A stretch of 34,947 bases of DNA from CAYVLA01 sp964549615 [NCBI: uncultured Thermococci archaeon] (GCA_964549615.1 CAZJVP010000067.1:1-34947), one strand, 5' to 3'; numbered from the stretch's first letter, positions 23,555 through 32,373 are shown. Notes: generated by a model not told the origin, from the letters alone. Made by a program: numbers and translations.

Positions 23555-24984
23555 TTCTCATCCTCTTTGTCAAGAGTTGAGAAGACATGGTCCGGAGGCC
23601 CCTGAACGAGCACCCTTCCCCGCTTGAGGAAGGCGATCCTGTCGCAGGATTCAGAGGCGAGATCCGGATCGTGTGTCACCAACAGGCACGATGCTCCGCG
23701 ATCGACCTTCTCGCGAACGATCGCCATGATCCTGTCCACGTTTCCCTGGTCTTGGCCCACGAAGGGCTCATCAAGCAGGTATAGGTGAGGTTCGTACACG
23801 ACCACCGACGCGACGTTCAACCTCCTCTTTTCGCCGAGGCTGAGGGCGTGAGGGGACGACTCTCCCCTATCCCGCAACCCGAGGGTTGCAGCCACGTCGG
23901 ACAGGCGAGCGTCCGCCTCTTCCCTCGGAATCCCGAAGTTCCTAGGACCGAAGAGGATCTCGTCGTTGATGGAGGACTCGAATATCTGGTGGTTGGGATT
24001 CTGGAAGACCATTCCAACCTCGCGCGCGATGGCAGAGGTAACCTCCACCCGGCGCCCTGCAAACTTGACCTGGCCGCGCGAAGGCCTCAGCATCCCCATG
24101 ATCATGAGAAGGAGCGTCGTCTTGCCCGATCCATTGTCGCCCATGAGGCCGACCATCTCGCCCCGCCGGATGTCGAGGGTAACATCCTTCAACACCTCGG
24201 TTCCATCGTATGCAAAGCTGACGTGCTCGATGAGCAGGAGGGGGTCGGGGGACAACGTCTTGGGAGGCTGCCTGCGTGCCGCACTCCTCGCCTGCGTCTT
24301 CTCAATCAGCGGACAGGAGTGTAGGGCGGAGACGGAGCCGTGCGACAGGACCGCCATCCTGCTTGCCCGGGCTGCTATCCACGAATACCGATGCTCGATC
24401 ACAACGATCGTCACTCCCTGTGAATTCAGGCGGCCAAGAACATCTCCTATCTCCCATGCGGAGCGCGGATCCAAGCTCGAGGTGGGCTCGTCAAGAATGA
24501 GGACTTTCGGCCTCAGCGCGAGAATGGACGAGATGGCCACCTTCTGAAGCTCGCCTCCTGAAAGACTTGAGATCTGTCTCTCGGAAAGGCCGATGGACCC
24601 TGTGGATTCCAAGGCCCACGATATCCTCTCTTCCATCTCCCTACGGCCCACGCCCATGTTCTCAAGCCCGAAGGCCAGTTCATCCTTGACGTTCAGGGTC
24701 ACCATCTGCGATTCTGGGTCCTGCTGCACGAGGCCCACGAGGCCTACCAGGTTTTGCCTGGGGACGGCGTGAACATCGACCCCGTCGATCAGGACCTTCC
24801 CTTCCATCTCTCCGCTCCCGGGCCCCAGAAAGCCGGCCATGATCTTGGCAAGCGTGGTCTTGCCGCTGCCGCTTTCGCCGATGATCAGGAAGATCTCCCC
24901 GTCAGCTATCCGAAGGTCTATGTTCTGAAGCGCGGGCAGGGTGCACGACCGGTATCTAAAAGATAGGCCCTCAAGATCGATCAA
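23521..24984 (-). CDS. Fused double ATPase of an ECF transporter (EcfA1-EcfA2)
   Basis: A 487-residue protein holding both ABC ATPase domains of an ECF importer in one chain. Domain 1: Walker A GESGSGKTT (36-44), Q loop QQDPESQ, signature LSGGE (141-145), Walker B LILDEP with Glu166, and H loop IEHRY. A linker of about 20 residues follows (near 228-248). Domain 2: Walker A GDNGSGKTT (282-290), FQNPNHQIF Q loop, signature LSLGE (381-385), Walker B YLLDEP with Glu406, and THDPD. Both sites look competent. The TTG start at 24984 follows the S-component stop by three bases. It forms the motor for EcfT and the fused S component. Confidence 0.93.
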   Translation of the reverse strand: MIDLEGLSFRYRSCTLPALQNIDLRIADGEIFLIIGESGSGKTTLAKIMAGFLGPGSGEMEGKVLIDGVDVHAVPRQNLVGLVGLVQQDPESQMVTLNVKDELAFGLENMGVGRREMEERISWALESTGSIGLSERQISSLSGGELQKVAISSILALRPKVLILDEPTSSLDPRSAWEIGDVLGRLNSQGVTIVVIEHRYSWIAARASRMAVLSHGSVSALHSCPLIEKTQARSAARRQPPKTLSPDPLLLIEHVSFAYDGTEVLKDVTLDIRRGEMVGLMGDNGSGKTTLLLMIMGMLRPSRGQVKFAGRRVEVTSAIAREVGMVFQNPNHQIFESSINDEILFGPRNFGIPREEADARLSDVAATLGLRDRGESSPHALSLGEKRRLNVASVVVYEPHLYLLDEPFVGQDQGNVDRIMAIVREKVDRGASCLLVTHDPDLASESCDRIAFLKRGRVLVQGPPDHVFSTLDKEDEKWYLPEGWRGS

Positions 24985-24987
24985 TGT

Positions 24988-26022
24988 TCATCTCACTTCC
25001 ACTCTGACGATTCCCTGTATCCACTGGGAACCGTCAAGGTCGTCAGCGACGAGGCTGGATCCATTTCCTGCCCTCACGACTATGATCTCGGGGTTCTCCA
25101 TTACCTGGTGCAGATCCAGCACCACGGAGTACCCGTCGGAAGCCACCAGCCTGACCCTTGACGCGGAAGCCTTCGGGGCAGCCCTTCGTAGGATGGCTGA
25201 CAGCGGCACGCCCGTGTAGTTCCTCGGCTCCAGGTGTATGTACGATCCTTTCAGCTCAGCCTGCACGGTCACTAGGTCCTCGTGGAAATCCGACTCCCTG
25301 TAGTTGAATGGCCTCTCGACCAAGCCTTCCACCTCGAACGAACTGGTCTTTTCCCAACGGTACGCGCAGGCAAAGAACCACAACGCTCCACCGACGAATA
25401 CCGCCATCAACACGTAACCCAGCCGCATCCTCCATCGATGGGCTCCGGATGGCCGGGGCACGGCTTTCAGCAGCCCCGAGCTAGACAAGGAAACCAGCAC
25501 GTGGTGGCAGAAATACCCACCGAATATCACCCCCGAGGCAAAAGCCATCGCGGCAATCACCGAGACCAGCAGGAAGGGGACGCCCGAGAGAAACAACGCT
25601 TGGAAGACGAACACGTTGGAGGCGGTCGCCAGCCCGCCCGCCAAGAGGATCTGGACCGAGCTCTCAGGCCGGGACTTGACCATCGCTGCATCCACGATCA
25701 TCCCTTCCACAGTGGAGACGAGCACGACAAGTGCCCCGTGAATGCTACCCGAAAGCATCTCGACCATGCCTTTGAGCGCGCCCGCCAGCGTGCCGGATCC
25801 CGTCTTCCCGGTGACGCATCTGGCCAGCAGGAGCCAGAACACGTGGAGGCCGGCGAGGAACTGGCCTGCCCCAAACGGCGTCCCGACGAAATCGTTCACG
25901 AGATTGGCTAGGTAGCCAACGTAGGTGCTGAGAACGCCCCCCAGAGCACTGAGGATCGAGATCGTGACAAGGTCGGTCGTCGTGAGATGCTGATGCGGCC
26001 TTGCCAGCTTCATTCCCATCAC
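24988..26022 (-). CDS. ECF S component fused to a molybdopterin-oxidoreductase-like domain
   Basis: A 344-residue protein. Residues 18-180 form an integral membrane domain of about six helices resembling YkoE-like ECF substrate-binding components (GTPFGAGQFLAGLHVFW, AGALKGMVEMLSGSIHG). A further helix at about 201-221 leads to a domain (about 228-344) with the signature of the sulfite-oxidase-type molybdopterin-binding fold: YTGVPLSAILRRA, then VASDGYSVVLD, ending WIQGIVRVEVR. It should lie outside the membrane. The Cys that ligates molybdenum in sulfite oxidase is absent from this domain, so it may be a ligand-binding rather than redox unit. YkoE relatives carry thiamine precursors; the substrate here is open. 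It starts 20 bases after the multi-domain protein's stop. Confidence 0.85.
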   Translation of the reverse strand: MMGMKLARPHQHLTTTDLVTISILSALGGVLSTYVGYLANLVNDFVGTPFGAGQFLAGLHVFWLLLARCVTGKTGSGTLAGALKGMVEMLSGSIHGALVVLVSTVEGMIVDAAMVKSRPESSVQILLAGGLATASNVFVFQALFLSGVPFLLVSVIAAMAFASGVIFGGYFCHHVLVSLSSSGLLKAVPRPSGAHRWRMRLGYVLMAVFVGGALWFFACAYRWEKTSSFEVEGLVERPFNYRESDFHEDLVTVQAELKGSYIHLEPRNYTGVPLSAILRRAAPKASASRVRLVASDGYSVVLDLHQVMENPEIIVVRAGNGSSLVADDLDGSQWIQGIVRVEVR

Positions 26023-26041
26023 GGCGTAGGGTCCGACCGCG

Positions 26042-27928
26042 CTACGGGAGGACCATTTCTATCCTTGCTATGTTCTTCACCATCTGTTTGCTGCTAAGCC
26101 CCTCCCCGACAAGCCTCAACGGCCATTCATCGGTCAGGATGTCTCCGTCCTTGAGGTAGGCTAGGATGATCTTGTCGTTGCGCCAAAGCATCGTGCTGTT
26201 GACCGTTGCAGTGAAGCCGTCCGATGCGACGATCCTAACCTCATACCCCCTTCTGGCAAGGTCGTCGTCAAAAAGGTAGTGGCCCTCTGGATCGTCCTTT
26301 CCGTCCACGATGCTGATGATGATCCAGAGGGGAAGCCCCTCGTAAAGGTGGGTCTCGCCCTTGATCGTGACGTTCAGCGCGGTCCTGTGCTTGGTGCATG
26401 TCGCTGCGGACTGGAAGGTGGTTCTGTTCAGGACATACTCCGACTTGCCTGACAGCACAACGGTCCAGTCTTTGACGGGCCTCACGACTCTCAGCCCCAC
26501 GACCTGCTTGACCCAGTAGTGGCCGTCGGTGATCGCGTCGCCCTGCCCTACGAATGCCAGGCGCAACGGCATTCCGCTGAACCGGCGGCTCCCATCCTCC
26601 TCGTAGTACAGGATGCTGGTCAGTGACCCGATGCCCATGCTCTGGCCCCGCACATCGTATACCCTGACCTTTCCCTCAACCTCGGACCGGCTCAGCGTCA
26701 TGACATAACCGTCCGATCCGGTAACCTCGACGCTGTAGTTCTCGGGAAGATCTCCGGCCTGCCGCAGGACGGTGAGCAGCGGAACACCGACAAGTTCGTA
26801 AGGCCCCACGACGGCACCAGTTGTCTTCAGATACCCTCCTCGGCCTCGGACCTGCTCGAGAGCAGTCACCTCGCCGAAGTAGAGCGTCCTTGAAGTTACG
26901 CCCTTCACGCTCAGCACCCAGAGCGGAAGGAGCTCTGCCCTTGCCAGATCCGCCAACACCCAATCGGGGCAGGCAAGCACAGGAGGGCCGGCCAAAGGCT
27001 GTCCGTCCATGCAGTCCGCGACGACGATGGCATCGTTCTTAGCCACCCGGCCGCTCTCCAGACTCACTGAGCCCTCCCCCGTGAGCCTGATCTCGTAGCC
27101 CGACTCCGCGTAGCTTAGGTTGAATGAGTCCTCGCCCCGCCTCTTGCCGCCGTCGATCAGTGCAAGCAACCTCCACAATGCGATTCCGCTCCAGGCCCTC
27201 CCTTGGGGATCGGTCACGTTGACCCTGGCATCGAAGCACAGGGTCCCGAACTCGGTCCGGGAAAGGTTCTTGGTTTGTGAGCCGGCAAGCCAGAGGAACC
27301 ACTCGTGGCCGAAGGCGGGTCCCGGCAGGACGTCGATTCTCCAAACGTTCCTGACCATGCGCCCTCCAGCCGAGGGATTCAGGAAGTATCCCTGGCCCGC
27401 GGCGGACGTGTAGCGCGCATCCTCGTTGCTGAACTCTCCATCATCGGGCAGGAAGACCATGCGCGGTCCCTCCTCCCAGCCTGGAATCCGCGTGCCGTCC
27501 TTCGACAGGGCAAGGATGAGATGACCCTGTAGCGAGTGCAGGTCCGAATCGGGGTAGACGTTGAAGTAGGAGTATTCCTGCAGGTAGCCATCGGTGCTGG
27601 ATACCCTTAAGATATCTCCAGGTGCCATCCCCCCAACCTCCTCCACCAATCTGGACACCAATACTCCCTCGTACGTTGCCGGGGCATCCCAGTTGCCGAC
27701 CCTGTTCTCAAACGCCACAACTCCGGACACCGAAGCCAAGGCCTCCAGATCCGAGTAGCGGAGCACGCGAGTGACGCCGTCTTTTCCCGTGATGGTGACA
27801 TTCGGGTACGTCCCGGTCTCGCTCGTGCCCCTGGCGCGAAAGCCTAGATAGGCTAGCCCTGTGCAGAGGACGGCGGCCGCGAACACGAGGAGGCCAATCT
27901 CCACCTTTCGACTTTCGAGAGCAGGCAT
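26042..27928 (-). CDS. Exported protein with four molybdopterin-oxidoreductase-like domains
   Basis: A 628-residue protein, membrane-anchored by an N-terminal helix (about 10-29), with the rest outside. It contains four tandem domains (about 41-201, 205-342, 343-483 and 487-628). Each has the pattern [YWV]xGhxLxxhL followed by SxGY or SDGY: YEGVLVSRLVEE/STDGY, WSGIALWRLLAL/ESGYE, LVGVPLLTVLRQ/GSDGY and YEGLPLWIIISI/ASDGF. The same pattern occurs in the C-terminal domain of the adjacent ECF S component. The fold is the one annotated as oxidoreductase molybdopterin-binding (sulfite-oxidase-like). First gene of the ECF operon, so a surface-exposed capture protein feeding the importer is the best hypothesis. 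It has several Asn-x-Ser/Thr sites. Confidence 0.85.
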   Translation of the reverse strand: MPALESRKVEIGLLVFAAAVLCTGLAYLGFRARGTSETGTYPNVTITGKDGVTRVLRYSDLEALASVSGVVAFENRVGNWDAPATYEGVLVSRLVEEVGGMAPGDILRVSSTDGYLQEYSYFNVYPDSDLHSLQGHLILALSKDGTRIPGWEEGPRMVFLPDDGEFSNEDARYTSAAGQGYFLNPSAGGRMVRNVWRIDVLPGPAFGHEWFLWLAGSQTKNLSRTEFGTLCFDARVNVTDPQGRAWSGIALWRLLALIDGGKRRGEDSFNLSYAESGYEIRLTGEGSVSLESGRVAKNDAIVVADCMDGQPLAGPPVLACPDWVLADLARAELLPLWVLSVKGVTSRTLYFGEVTALEQVRGRGGYLKTTGAVVGPYELVGVPLLTVLRQAGDLPENYSVEVTGSDGYVMTLSRSEVEGKVRVYDVRGQSMGIGSLTSILYYEEDGSRRFSGMPLRLAFVGQGDAITDGHYWVKQVVGLRVVRPVKDWTVVLSGKSEYVLNRTTFQSAATCTKHRTALNVTIKGETHLYEGLPLWIIISIVDGKDDPEGHYLFDDDLARRGYEVRIVASDGFTATVNSTMLWRNDKIILAYLKDGDILTDEWPLRLVGEGLSSKQMVKNIARIEMVLP

Positions 27929-27931
27929 GAG

Positions 27932-27955
27932 CGATATGTTCGCGTGAGCATATCG
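27932..27955. promoter_or_regulatory. Inverted-repeat operator at the ECF operon start site
   Basis: CGATATG and CATATCG arms (7 bp each) are separated by 10 bases. The repeat sits between the ECF operon's TATA-like tract and its first ATG (27928), covering the predicted transcription start near 27938. This position is typical of archaeal repressor sites that block initiation. Confidence 0.55.
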
Positions 27956-27956
27956 A

Positions 27957-27968
27957 CCTTTTTTTTAA
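27957..27968 (-). promoter_or_regulatory. A-tract TATA element of the ECF operon
   Basis: GTTAAAAAAAAG on the minus strand lies about 26 bases before the predicted start near 27938. It is the longest homopolymer-rich promoter in the window. Confidence 0.5.
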
Positions 27969-28102
27969 CTCTTTCCATCGGGCGTCCTAGGGAAAGAGCC
28001 CTTGGGAAAAAAAGCCCCGCAGCCCTTCCTGAAAGCCGGGAACACTTATCAGCGAAAGCCGGTCCGCGTGTCGAAAACCCAGGTGGACGAGAGAGGTCAG
28101 GA

Positions 28103-29542
28103 TTGGAGATAGATCTCGGACTCGGAAAGGGGTTCTCTTTCTACCGGAGGCAGAAGGCCAACTTCAAGGTGCTCAACGCGAGGACCACCCTCGGCAGCTT
28201 CCTTGGGAATCTTACCGCCCCCTATGACCAGGTCTATGCCAAGGAACTGGGAGCTGAGCCGGTGGAGTTGGGATTTCTTTCCTCGGTCGGATCGGCCTTC
28301 GCCGCATCCTTTGCGCTGCCCGGCGGTTTTCTTGCCGATAGATGCGGGAGGAAGAAGCTGTATCTCATCGGGAGCCTGGTGGGTCTGCTCACACCCATGG
28401 TTTACTTCCTCGCGCCAAGCTGGGTCTGGTTGGTACCGGCCTACGTTTTCTCGAACGTCATGATCGCGCTGAGGGAACCCGCCTACCAAGCCATGTATGC
28501 GAGCTCCGTCGAGCCGCGCGACAGGGGGATTGCCTTCGGGATAGGGTCGACGCTCACGAGCATTCCAGTCATGCTGGCCCCGATTGCCGCGGTCGAGCTC
28601 ATGGGACATCCCGCCGCGATCACCGCTGGCCGGATACGACCACTCTACCTCCTCCAACTGATCGGGCTAGCTGCCCTATGGGTATTCGTGTTCCTACTCT
28701 TGACCGAGGAGGGCCGGAACTGGGTTGGAATTAGATCCGCCTTCGGCCCAACGGATCTTCTCTTCCTCTCCCCGTTCATCGCGATTCCACCCGCGGCCTG
28801 TCTCGTTATGGGATTGGCCCAAGGGATCAGCACAGCCGGCCTGATCCCCCTCGTATTCATGGCCTTAAGCCCCCTTCCTCTGGTCGTCGCATGGCACAGA
28901 CATCGGGATGCAACGCCGGCGCAGGAAAGCCTGAGACAGGGCGTGGGCAGGATGTTGAGCCTTCCTGGCGTCAAGGCATGGTTGGCCATGAAGGGAACCG
29001 GTGCCGCCGCCATGGGGCTGGCAAGCCCCTTCTGGCTCGTCTATGCCGCGTACGTTATCGGGGTGTCGCCCGCAGGACTAGCCTTGATGGTCAGCCTCAG
29101 GACCGTCGGCCAGCTGGTTTCGGCCCTGCCTTGGGGTATCGCGGCCGACCGAAGGGGTCGCAAGTTCACCCTGCTTTTCGGCAGGTCCTTCATGCACATC
29201 GGAATCCTCTGCTTCATATTCTCAAGGAGCCCCTGGATGCTCATCCTGGGCTACGCCCTGATGGGCGTCGCAGATGGATCCGCGTGCGTCTGGACCGTCA
29301 TAAGGATGGAGCTGGTTCCCCCTGAATCCCGGAGCGCGATGGCCAGCATGGACGCCTTCGTTTGGTATCTGCCGGTCATATTCGCAGCGATGTTGGGCGG
29401 GATAATCTACTCCTTCTGGACCAAGCTCATCTTCATCCTCTGCTTTGCGATAGATGTCGGGATCAGAATGCCGCTCGTGGCTTTCGGGGTCCCAGAGACC
29501 TCGAAGACGATTCACGCCGAGTCATGGGCTTCGGCCCGGTAG
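28103..29542 (+). CDS. Major facilitator superfamily transporter
   Basis: A 479-residue permease with 12 predicted transmembrane helices. The A-motif between helices 2 and 3 reads GFLADRCGRKK, and its repeat in the second half is GIAADRRGRKF, both typical of MFS drug/sugar carriers. An N-terminal soluble stretch of about 30 residues precedes helix 1. The TTG start at 28103 is supported by GAGGTC just upstream; the open frame upstream to 27944 crosses the ECF operator and is not protein-like. A TATA-like ACTTATC is near 28046. It is divergent from the ECF operon. Substrate unknown. Confidence 0.9.
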   Translation: MEIDLGLGKGFSFYRRQKANFKVLNARTTLGSFLGNLTAPYDQVYAKELGAEPVELGFLSSVGSAFAASFALPGGFLADRCGRKKLYLIGSLVGLLTPMVYFLAPSWVWLVPAYVFSNVMIALREPAYQAMYASSVEPRDRGIAFGIGSTLTSIPVMLAPIAAVELMGHPAAITAGRIRPLYLLQLIGLAALWVFVFLLLTEEGRNWVGIRSAFGPTDLLFLSPFIAIPPAACLVMGLAQGISTAGLIPLVFMALSPLPLVVAWHRHRDATPAQESLRQGVGRMLSLPGVKAWLAMKGTGAAAMGLASPFWLVYAAYVIGVSPAGLALMVSLRTVGQLVSALPWGIAADRRGRKFTLLFGRSFMHIGILCFIFSRSPWMLILGYALMGVADGSACVWTVIRMELVPPESRSAMASMDAFVWYLPVIFAAMLGGIIYSFWTKLIFILCFAIDVGIRMPLVAFGVPETSKTIHAESWASAR

Positions 29543-29698
29543 GAATGCAAAGCTTGCACCCACCCCCTTACGATTCTCACAACGCGCCCGATGCGGCCGG
29601 CGGCAACCAATAAGAACGCCAAGACACCCCGTCGACCGACCGTTGGGCCCGGGTGGCTCCAGACACCGGAAACGACCCAGCTGGAGAATCCGGTTTAG

Positions 29699-30001
29699 AT
29701 GAAGATGGCTTTGGTCGGCATCGGGGCGGCAGGGATAGTTTCGACCGTGGCCTGCACGTTGTTCTTGCCGGGTGAGCGACCATTTGAGATGGCCGACCTC
29801 GTCGACACCTGCCTTCTCCTGGGTCTTGGCTTCGGAGCGATTCTCGCGGTTGGGCTCGCGGCCATGGCGCAGACGGTCCGATCACGGAGACAGGAAGCGT
29901 TGGGATCGGAGATCGACTGGGCCCAGAACTGCCCCAAGTGCGGGGCCTTCATGCGCAAGAGGAGGAGCTTTTGTCCCGCGTGCGGGGCTGACCTAAGGTA
30001 G
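29699..30001 (+). CDS. Membrane protein with C-terminal zinc ribbon
   Basis: A 100-residue protein with two hydrophobic helices (about 3-23 and 36-56), then a short basic linker and a compact zinc ribbon: C78-PK-C81 and C92-PA-C95 ending GADLR. The zinc site would be cytoplasmic. Such membrane-tethered zinc ribbons are common in archaea and have no general function. ATG 29699 and ATG 29705 are both possible; the upstream GGAG at about 29682 gives a weak ribosome-binding site for either. It converges on the sulfatase-like gene. Confidence 0.8.
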   Translation: MKMALVGIGAAGIVSTVACTLFLPGERPFEMADLVDTCLLLGLGFGAILAVGLAAMAQTVRSRRQEALGSEIDWAQNCPKCGAFMRKRRSFCPACGADLR

Positions 30002-30020
30002 GCGCGCTTGAGGAGCGCGA

Positions 30021-31415
30021 TCAGAGAATCCGCGTCGGCGGCAGGCGCTTCCTCGGTCTTAGGTTGAAGCGGCTCCGCATCCTCAGGATTTGCCCTGGGC
30101 ACCCTATCCTTCTAAGGAACGAAACCAACAATCCGTGGGCGTGCAGGGCATCCGCCTGCCTTTCCTTCAACAGGTTTCGACTTTCGTCGGGATCTTGGGT
30201 GAGATCGTAGTACCCACTACCCCACTCGTCTCCGCCGTATACGTACAGGAAATCCGCACTGCGGAGGCTTGTAGGGCATCTCACTTCATCATCCTGCCTG
30301 TAGGTGTAGCTCGACACGGCAAGATCGGGCGCATTGGTCGGTTCCCCGCCGATCTCTGCCAGAAGGGATCTTCCTTGAACGTAGGGGGGAATTCCTATCC
30401 CGGCAATGTCCAGGATCGTCGGCATGAGATCGGGGGGCTGCGCGAAGACCTCGACCTTGCCTTCGTTGCAACCCGGAACCTTGACGAGGAGTGGCGCTTG
30501 GGAGATCGTTCTGTAAAGTGGCCATCTGAGCACTATCCTGCCATCCCTGTCAAGTTGGACCTTCCCGATGAGGCCGTGCTCGCCATGATAGAATCCGTGG
30601 TCGCTCGTCAACACGATCGCCGTATCATCGACCAAGCCCATCGCCTCGACCGTCTCGAGCAGGTACCCCACCCACCGATCCACCATGCTCACCTCACCTG
30701 CATACATGAAGCGCATATGTCGGATCTCGGAGTCCGTTGCGTAACCTGCGTGCTCGTATGCGGGCTCGAAGAGCTCATCTCCTTCATAGCCGGGATCGTA
30801 GCGATCGATGTAGTAGCGAGGAGGATTCCACGGCTCGTGGGGATCGAATGTGTCAACGCAGAGAAAGAAGGGCCTGTCGTGTCCGTGCGTCCCCTCAAGC
30901 CATCGGGCGGCGGCGCGCATCGTCTGGGCGGCAAAGCGGTCCTCCTCGCCCTTCCACCCGGATTGCACCTTCAGAATCCTGTACAGCCTTTCGACGGGGG
31001 TCCGGAGCTTCCTTGGGTTGGCCGGAAGCTCCATCGTCTCACCGGGCGCGAGATCGACGCCCTCCCCGGCCTGCCCCGGTATCATCTCGAAATGGGCAAA
31101 GCCGGCCCTGTGTTGCTGGTTGGCCGGGGTGTCCGTCACCATAGCCGTGAGATAGCCCGAGGCCGACATGAGCTCGGCTAGGACCATGTGACTCGGTTTC
31201 CACTCATCCTTCCAACTCGTGTAGGGGAAGGTAAACGTCCCGGAGTGGAGGTCCCTTCTCATCGGGCCCGTCGGGAAGCTGGCCGCATAGAAGTTCGTGA
31301 AGAGGCACGAATCCTCGGCAAGGGCATCGATGTGGGGAGTCCTAATCCACGCGTTCCCGTAACAGCCAAGATAATCAGGCCGCAGCGTGTCCGATATGAT
31401 CAGGATGACGTTCAT
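30021..31415 (-). CDS. Sulfatase-like hydrolase with Thr in place of the formylglycine residue
   Basis: A 464-residue member of the alkaline phosphatase/sulfatase superfamily. Metal ligands are visible as SDTLRPD near the N-terminus, and as DTFDPHEPW and TSDHGFYHGEHG in the core. The sulfatase nucleophile motif (Cys/Ser-x-Pro-x-Arg) reads Thr49-Gly-Pro-Met-Arg, so no formylglycine can form there. Thr nucleophiles are used by phosphodiesterases of the superfamily, making phosphoester or phosphonate hydrolysis at least as likely as sulfate release. ATG 31415 begins at MNVILIISDTLRPD. A TATA-like AAAGATAT lies about 33 bases upstream. There is no signal peptide, so it is intracellular. Residues beyond 430 form a basic tail. 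Confidence 0.9.
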   Translation of the reverse strand: MNVILIISDTLRPDYLGCYGNAWIRTPHIDALAEDSCLFTNFYAASFPTGPMRRDLHSGTFTFPYTSWKDEWKPSHMVLAELMSASGYLTAMVTDTPANQQHRAGFAHFEMIPGQAGEGVDLAPGETMELPANPRKLRTPVERLYRILKVQSGWKGEEDRFAAQTMRAAARWLEGTHGHDRPFFLCVDTFDPHEPWNPPRYYIDRYDPGYEGDELFEPAYEHAGYATDSEIRHMRFMYAGEVSMVDRWVGYLLETVEAMGLVDDTAIVLTSDHGFYHGEHGLIGKVQLDRDGRIVLRWPLYRTISQAPLLVKVPGCNEGKVEVFAQPPDLMPTILDIAGIGIPPYVQGRSLLAEIGGEPTNAPDLAVSSYTYRQDDEVRCPTSLRSADFLYVYGGDEWGSGYYDLTQDPDESRNLLKERQADALHAHGLLVSFLRRIGCPGQILRMRSRFNLRPRKRLPPTRIL

Positions 31416-31524
31416 CGCACTCTTTGGGTCAGGCAAACCCGTTGATATCTTTACCGGCACGACATCCTCGGAGCTTGGGCTGACGACCACCCGGCTCCGT
31501 CGAGGATAGATGACGCGAACAAGC

Positions 31525-32373
31525 TTACATTTGCTCCAGTGCTTTCAGGCGGGCCCTTATTCCCGCGGTCAACGAAGCCCTCGCGACGTCGTTCGCGACC
31601 GAGGTTTTCACCATCACGAGCTTGTCCATCAACTGCCTTCTTGCATGCATCTTCAGCAACACCCGGAGTGGCATCCCATCGGGAATCTCCCTGTCGCACG
31701 TTGGACACTTCCTGCGACCGGTATACACGGTACCACACCACGGGCAGATACCAAGGAATGCCGGCGCCACATCGCCCATTTCCCGGTCGTTCTTGATGTT
31801 CGTGATGCTGGCGCCGAGAGACCGCGCGACGAGTTCGCAAATGAACAGGACCTCGTTATGGAGGAAGGATGCTAGGTACGCGAAATCCGGGTCCTTCAGG
31901 CTTTCCTCGGCGCCCCGGAGGTCAGTAGCGAGATGCAGGCCGGTGCGCTCAACAATCACCCTAGACACGACATTCCTGACGTTGTAGTGGAAGGCTATCT
32001 CGTGGTTGCTATGCGTCTTGGTGAGCATGAACCGTACGAGTCGGTATCTCTTCATCTCAAGTATCAGATTCTCTCTCACCGGGCCCGCGTCCAGAAGGTC
32101 GTAGTCGAATGAAGCGCGAACGATGCTGGGCAAGAGGGCACCCTTCTGCTGGACCGGTTCCGGAATCCTGGCATGAGCCGCGATCTTGCCTGCACCAACA
32201 TGCTCCAGGGGCGTCGCGATCTTGCCAATTGAGCTCCCCTGGCAGACGTAGCAACGGCCGCCAAACCCGTGAGCCGCGCAGTAGAGCCTGCCGCATGAGC
32301 ACCTCTTGATGTCGAAATCTCCCCCACACTCGTAGCACCGCTTCTTCCCTCGAAGAAAGAGCAACCCGGCCAC
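31525..32373 (-). CDS. Protein with two zinc-binding modules
   Basis: A 282-residue soluble protein, family not recognised. The N-terminal module has C13, C16, C25, C27, C32, H35, C41 and C44, a spacing like AN1-type or treble-clef zinc fingers binding two ions. A helical middle region (about 80-200) follows. A zinc ribbon C210-PW-C213 and C223-PT-C226 precedes a basic helical C-terminus (about 230-282, KMHARRQLMDKL). The GTG start at 32373 is preceded by GGGGAGAG. The TATA-like CTTTATAGG near 32411-32419 gives a leader of about 15 bases. The two zinc modules suggest nucleic-acid or protein binding, perhaps in transcription or protein turnover. This is inference. Confidence 0.75.
   Translation of the reverse strand: MAGLLFLRGKKRCYECGGDFDIKRCSCGRLYCAAHGFGGRCYVCQGSSIGKIATPLEHVGAGKIAAHARIPEPVQQKGALLPSIVRASFDYDLLDAGPVRENLILEMKRYRLVRFMLTKTHSNHEIAFHYNVRNVVSRVIVERTGLHLATDLRGAEESLKDPDFAYLASFLHNEVLFICELVARSLGASITNIKNDREMGDVAPAFLGICPWCGTVYTGRRKCPTCDREIPDGMPLRVLLKMHARRQLMDKLVMVKTSVANDVARASLTAGIRARLKALEQM

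Noticed and set aside
30090-31181. 363-residue plus-strand frame
   Set aside because: It is antisense to the sulfatase-like gene, whose metal motifs and codon pattern are clear.
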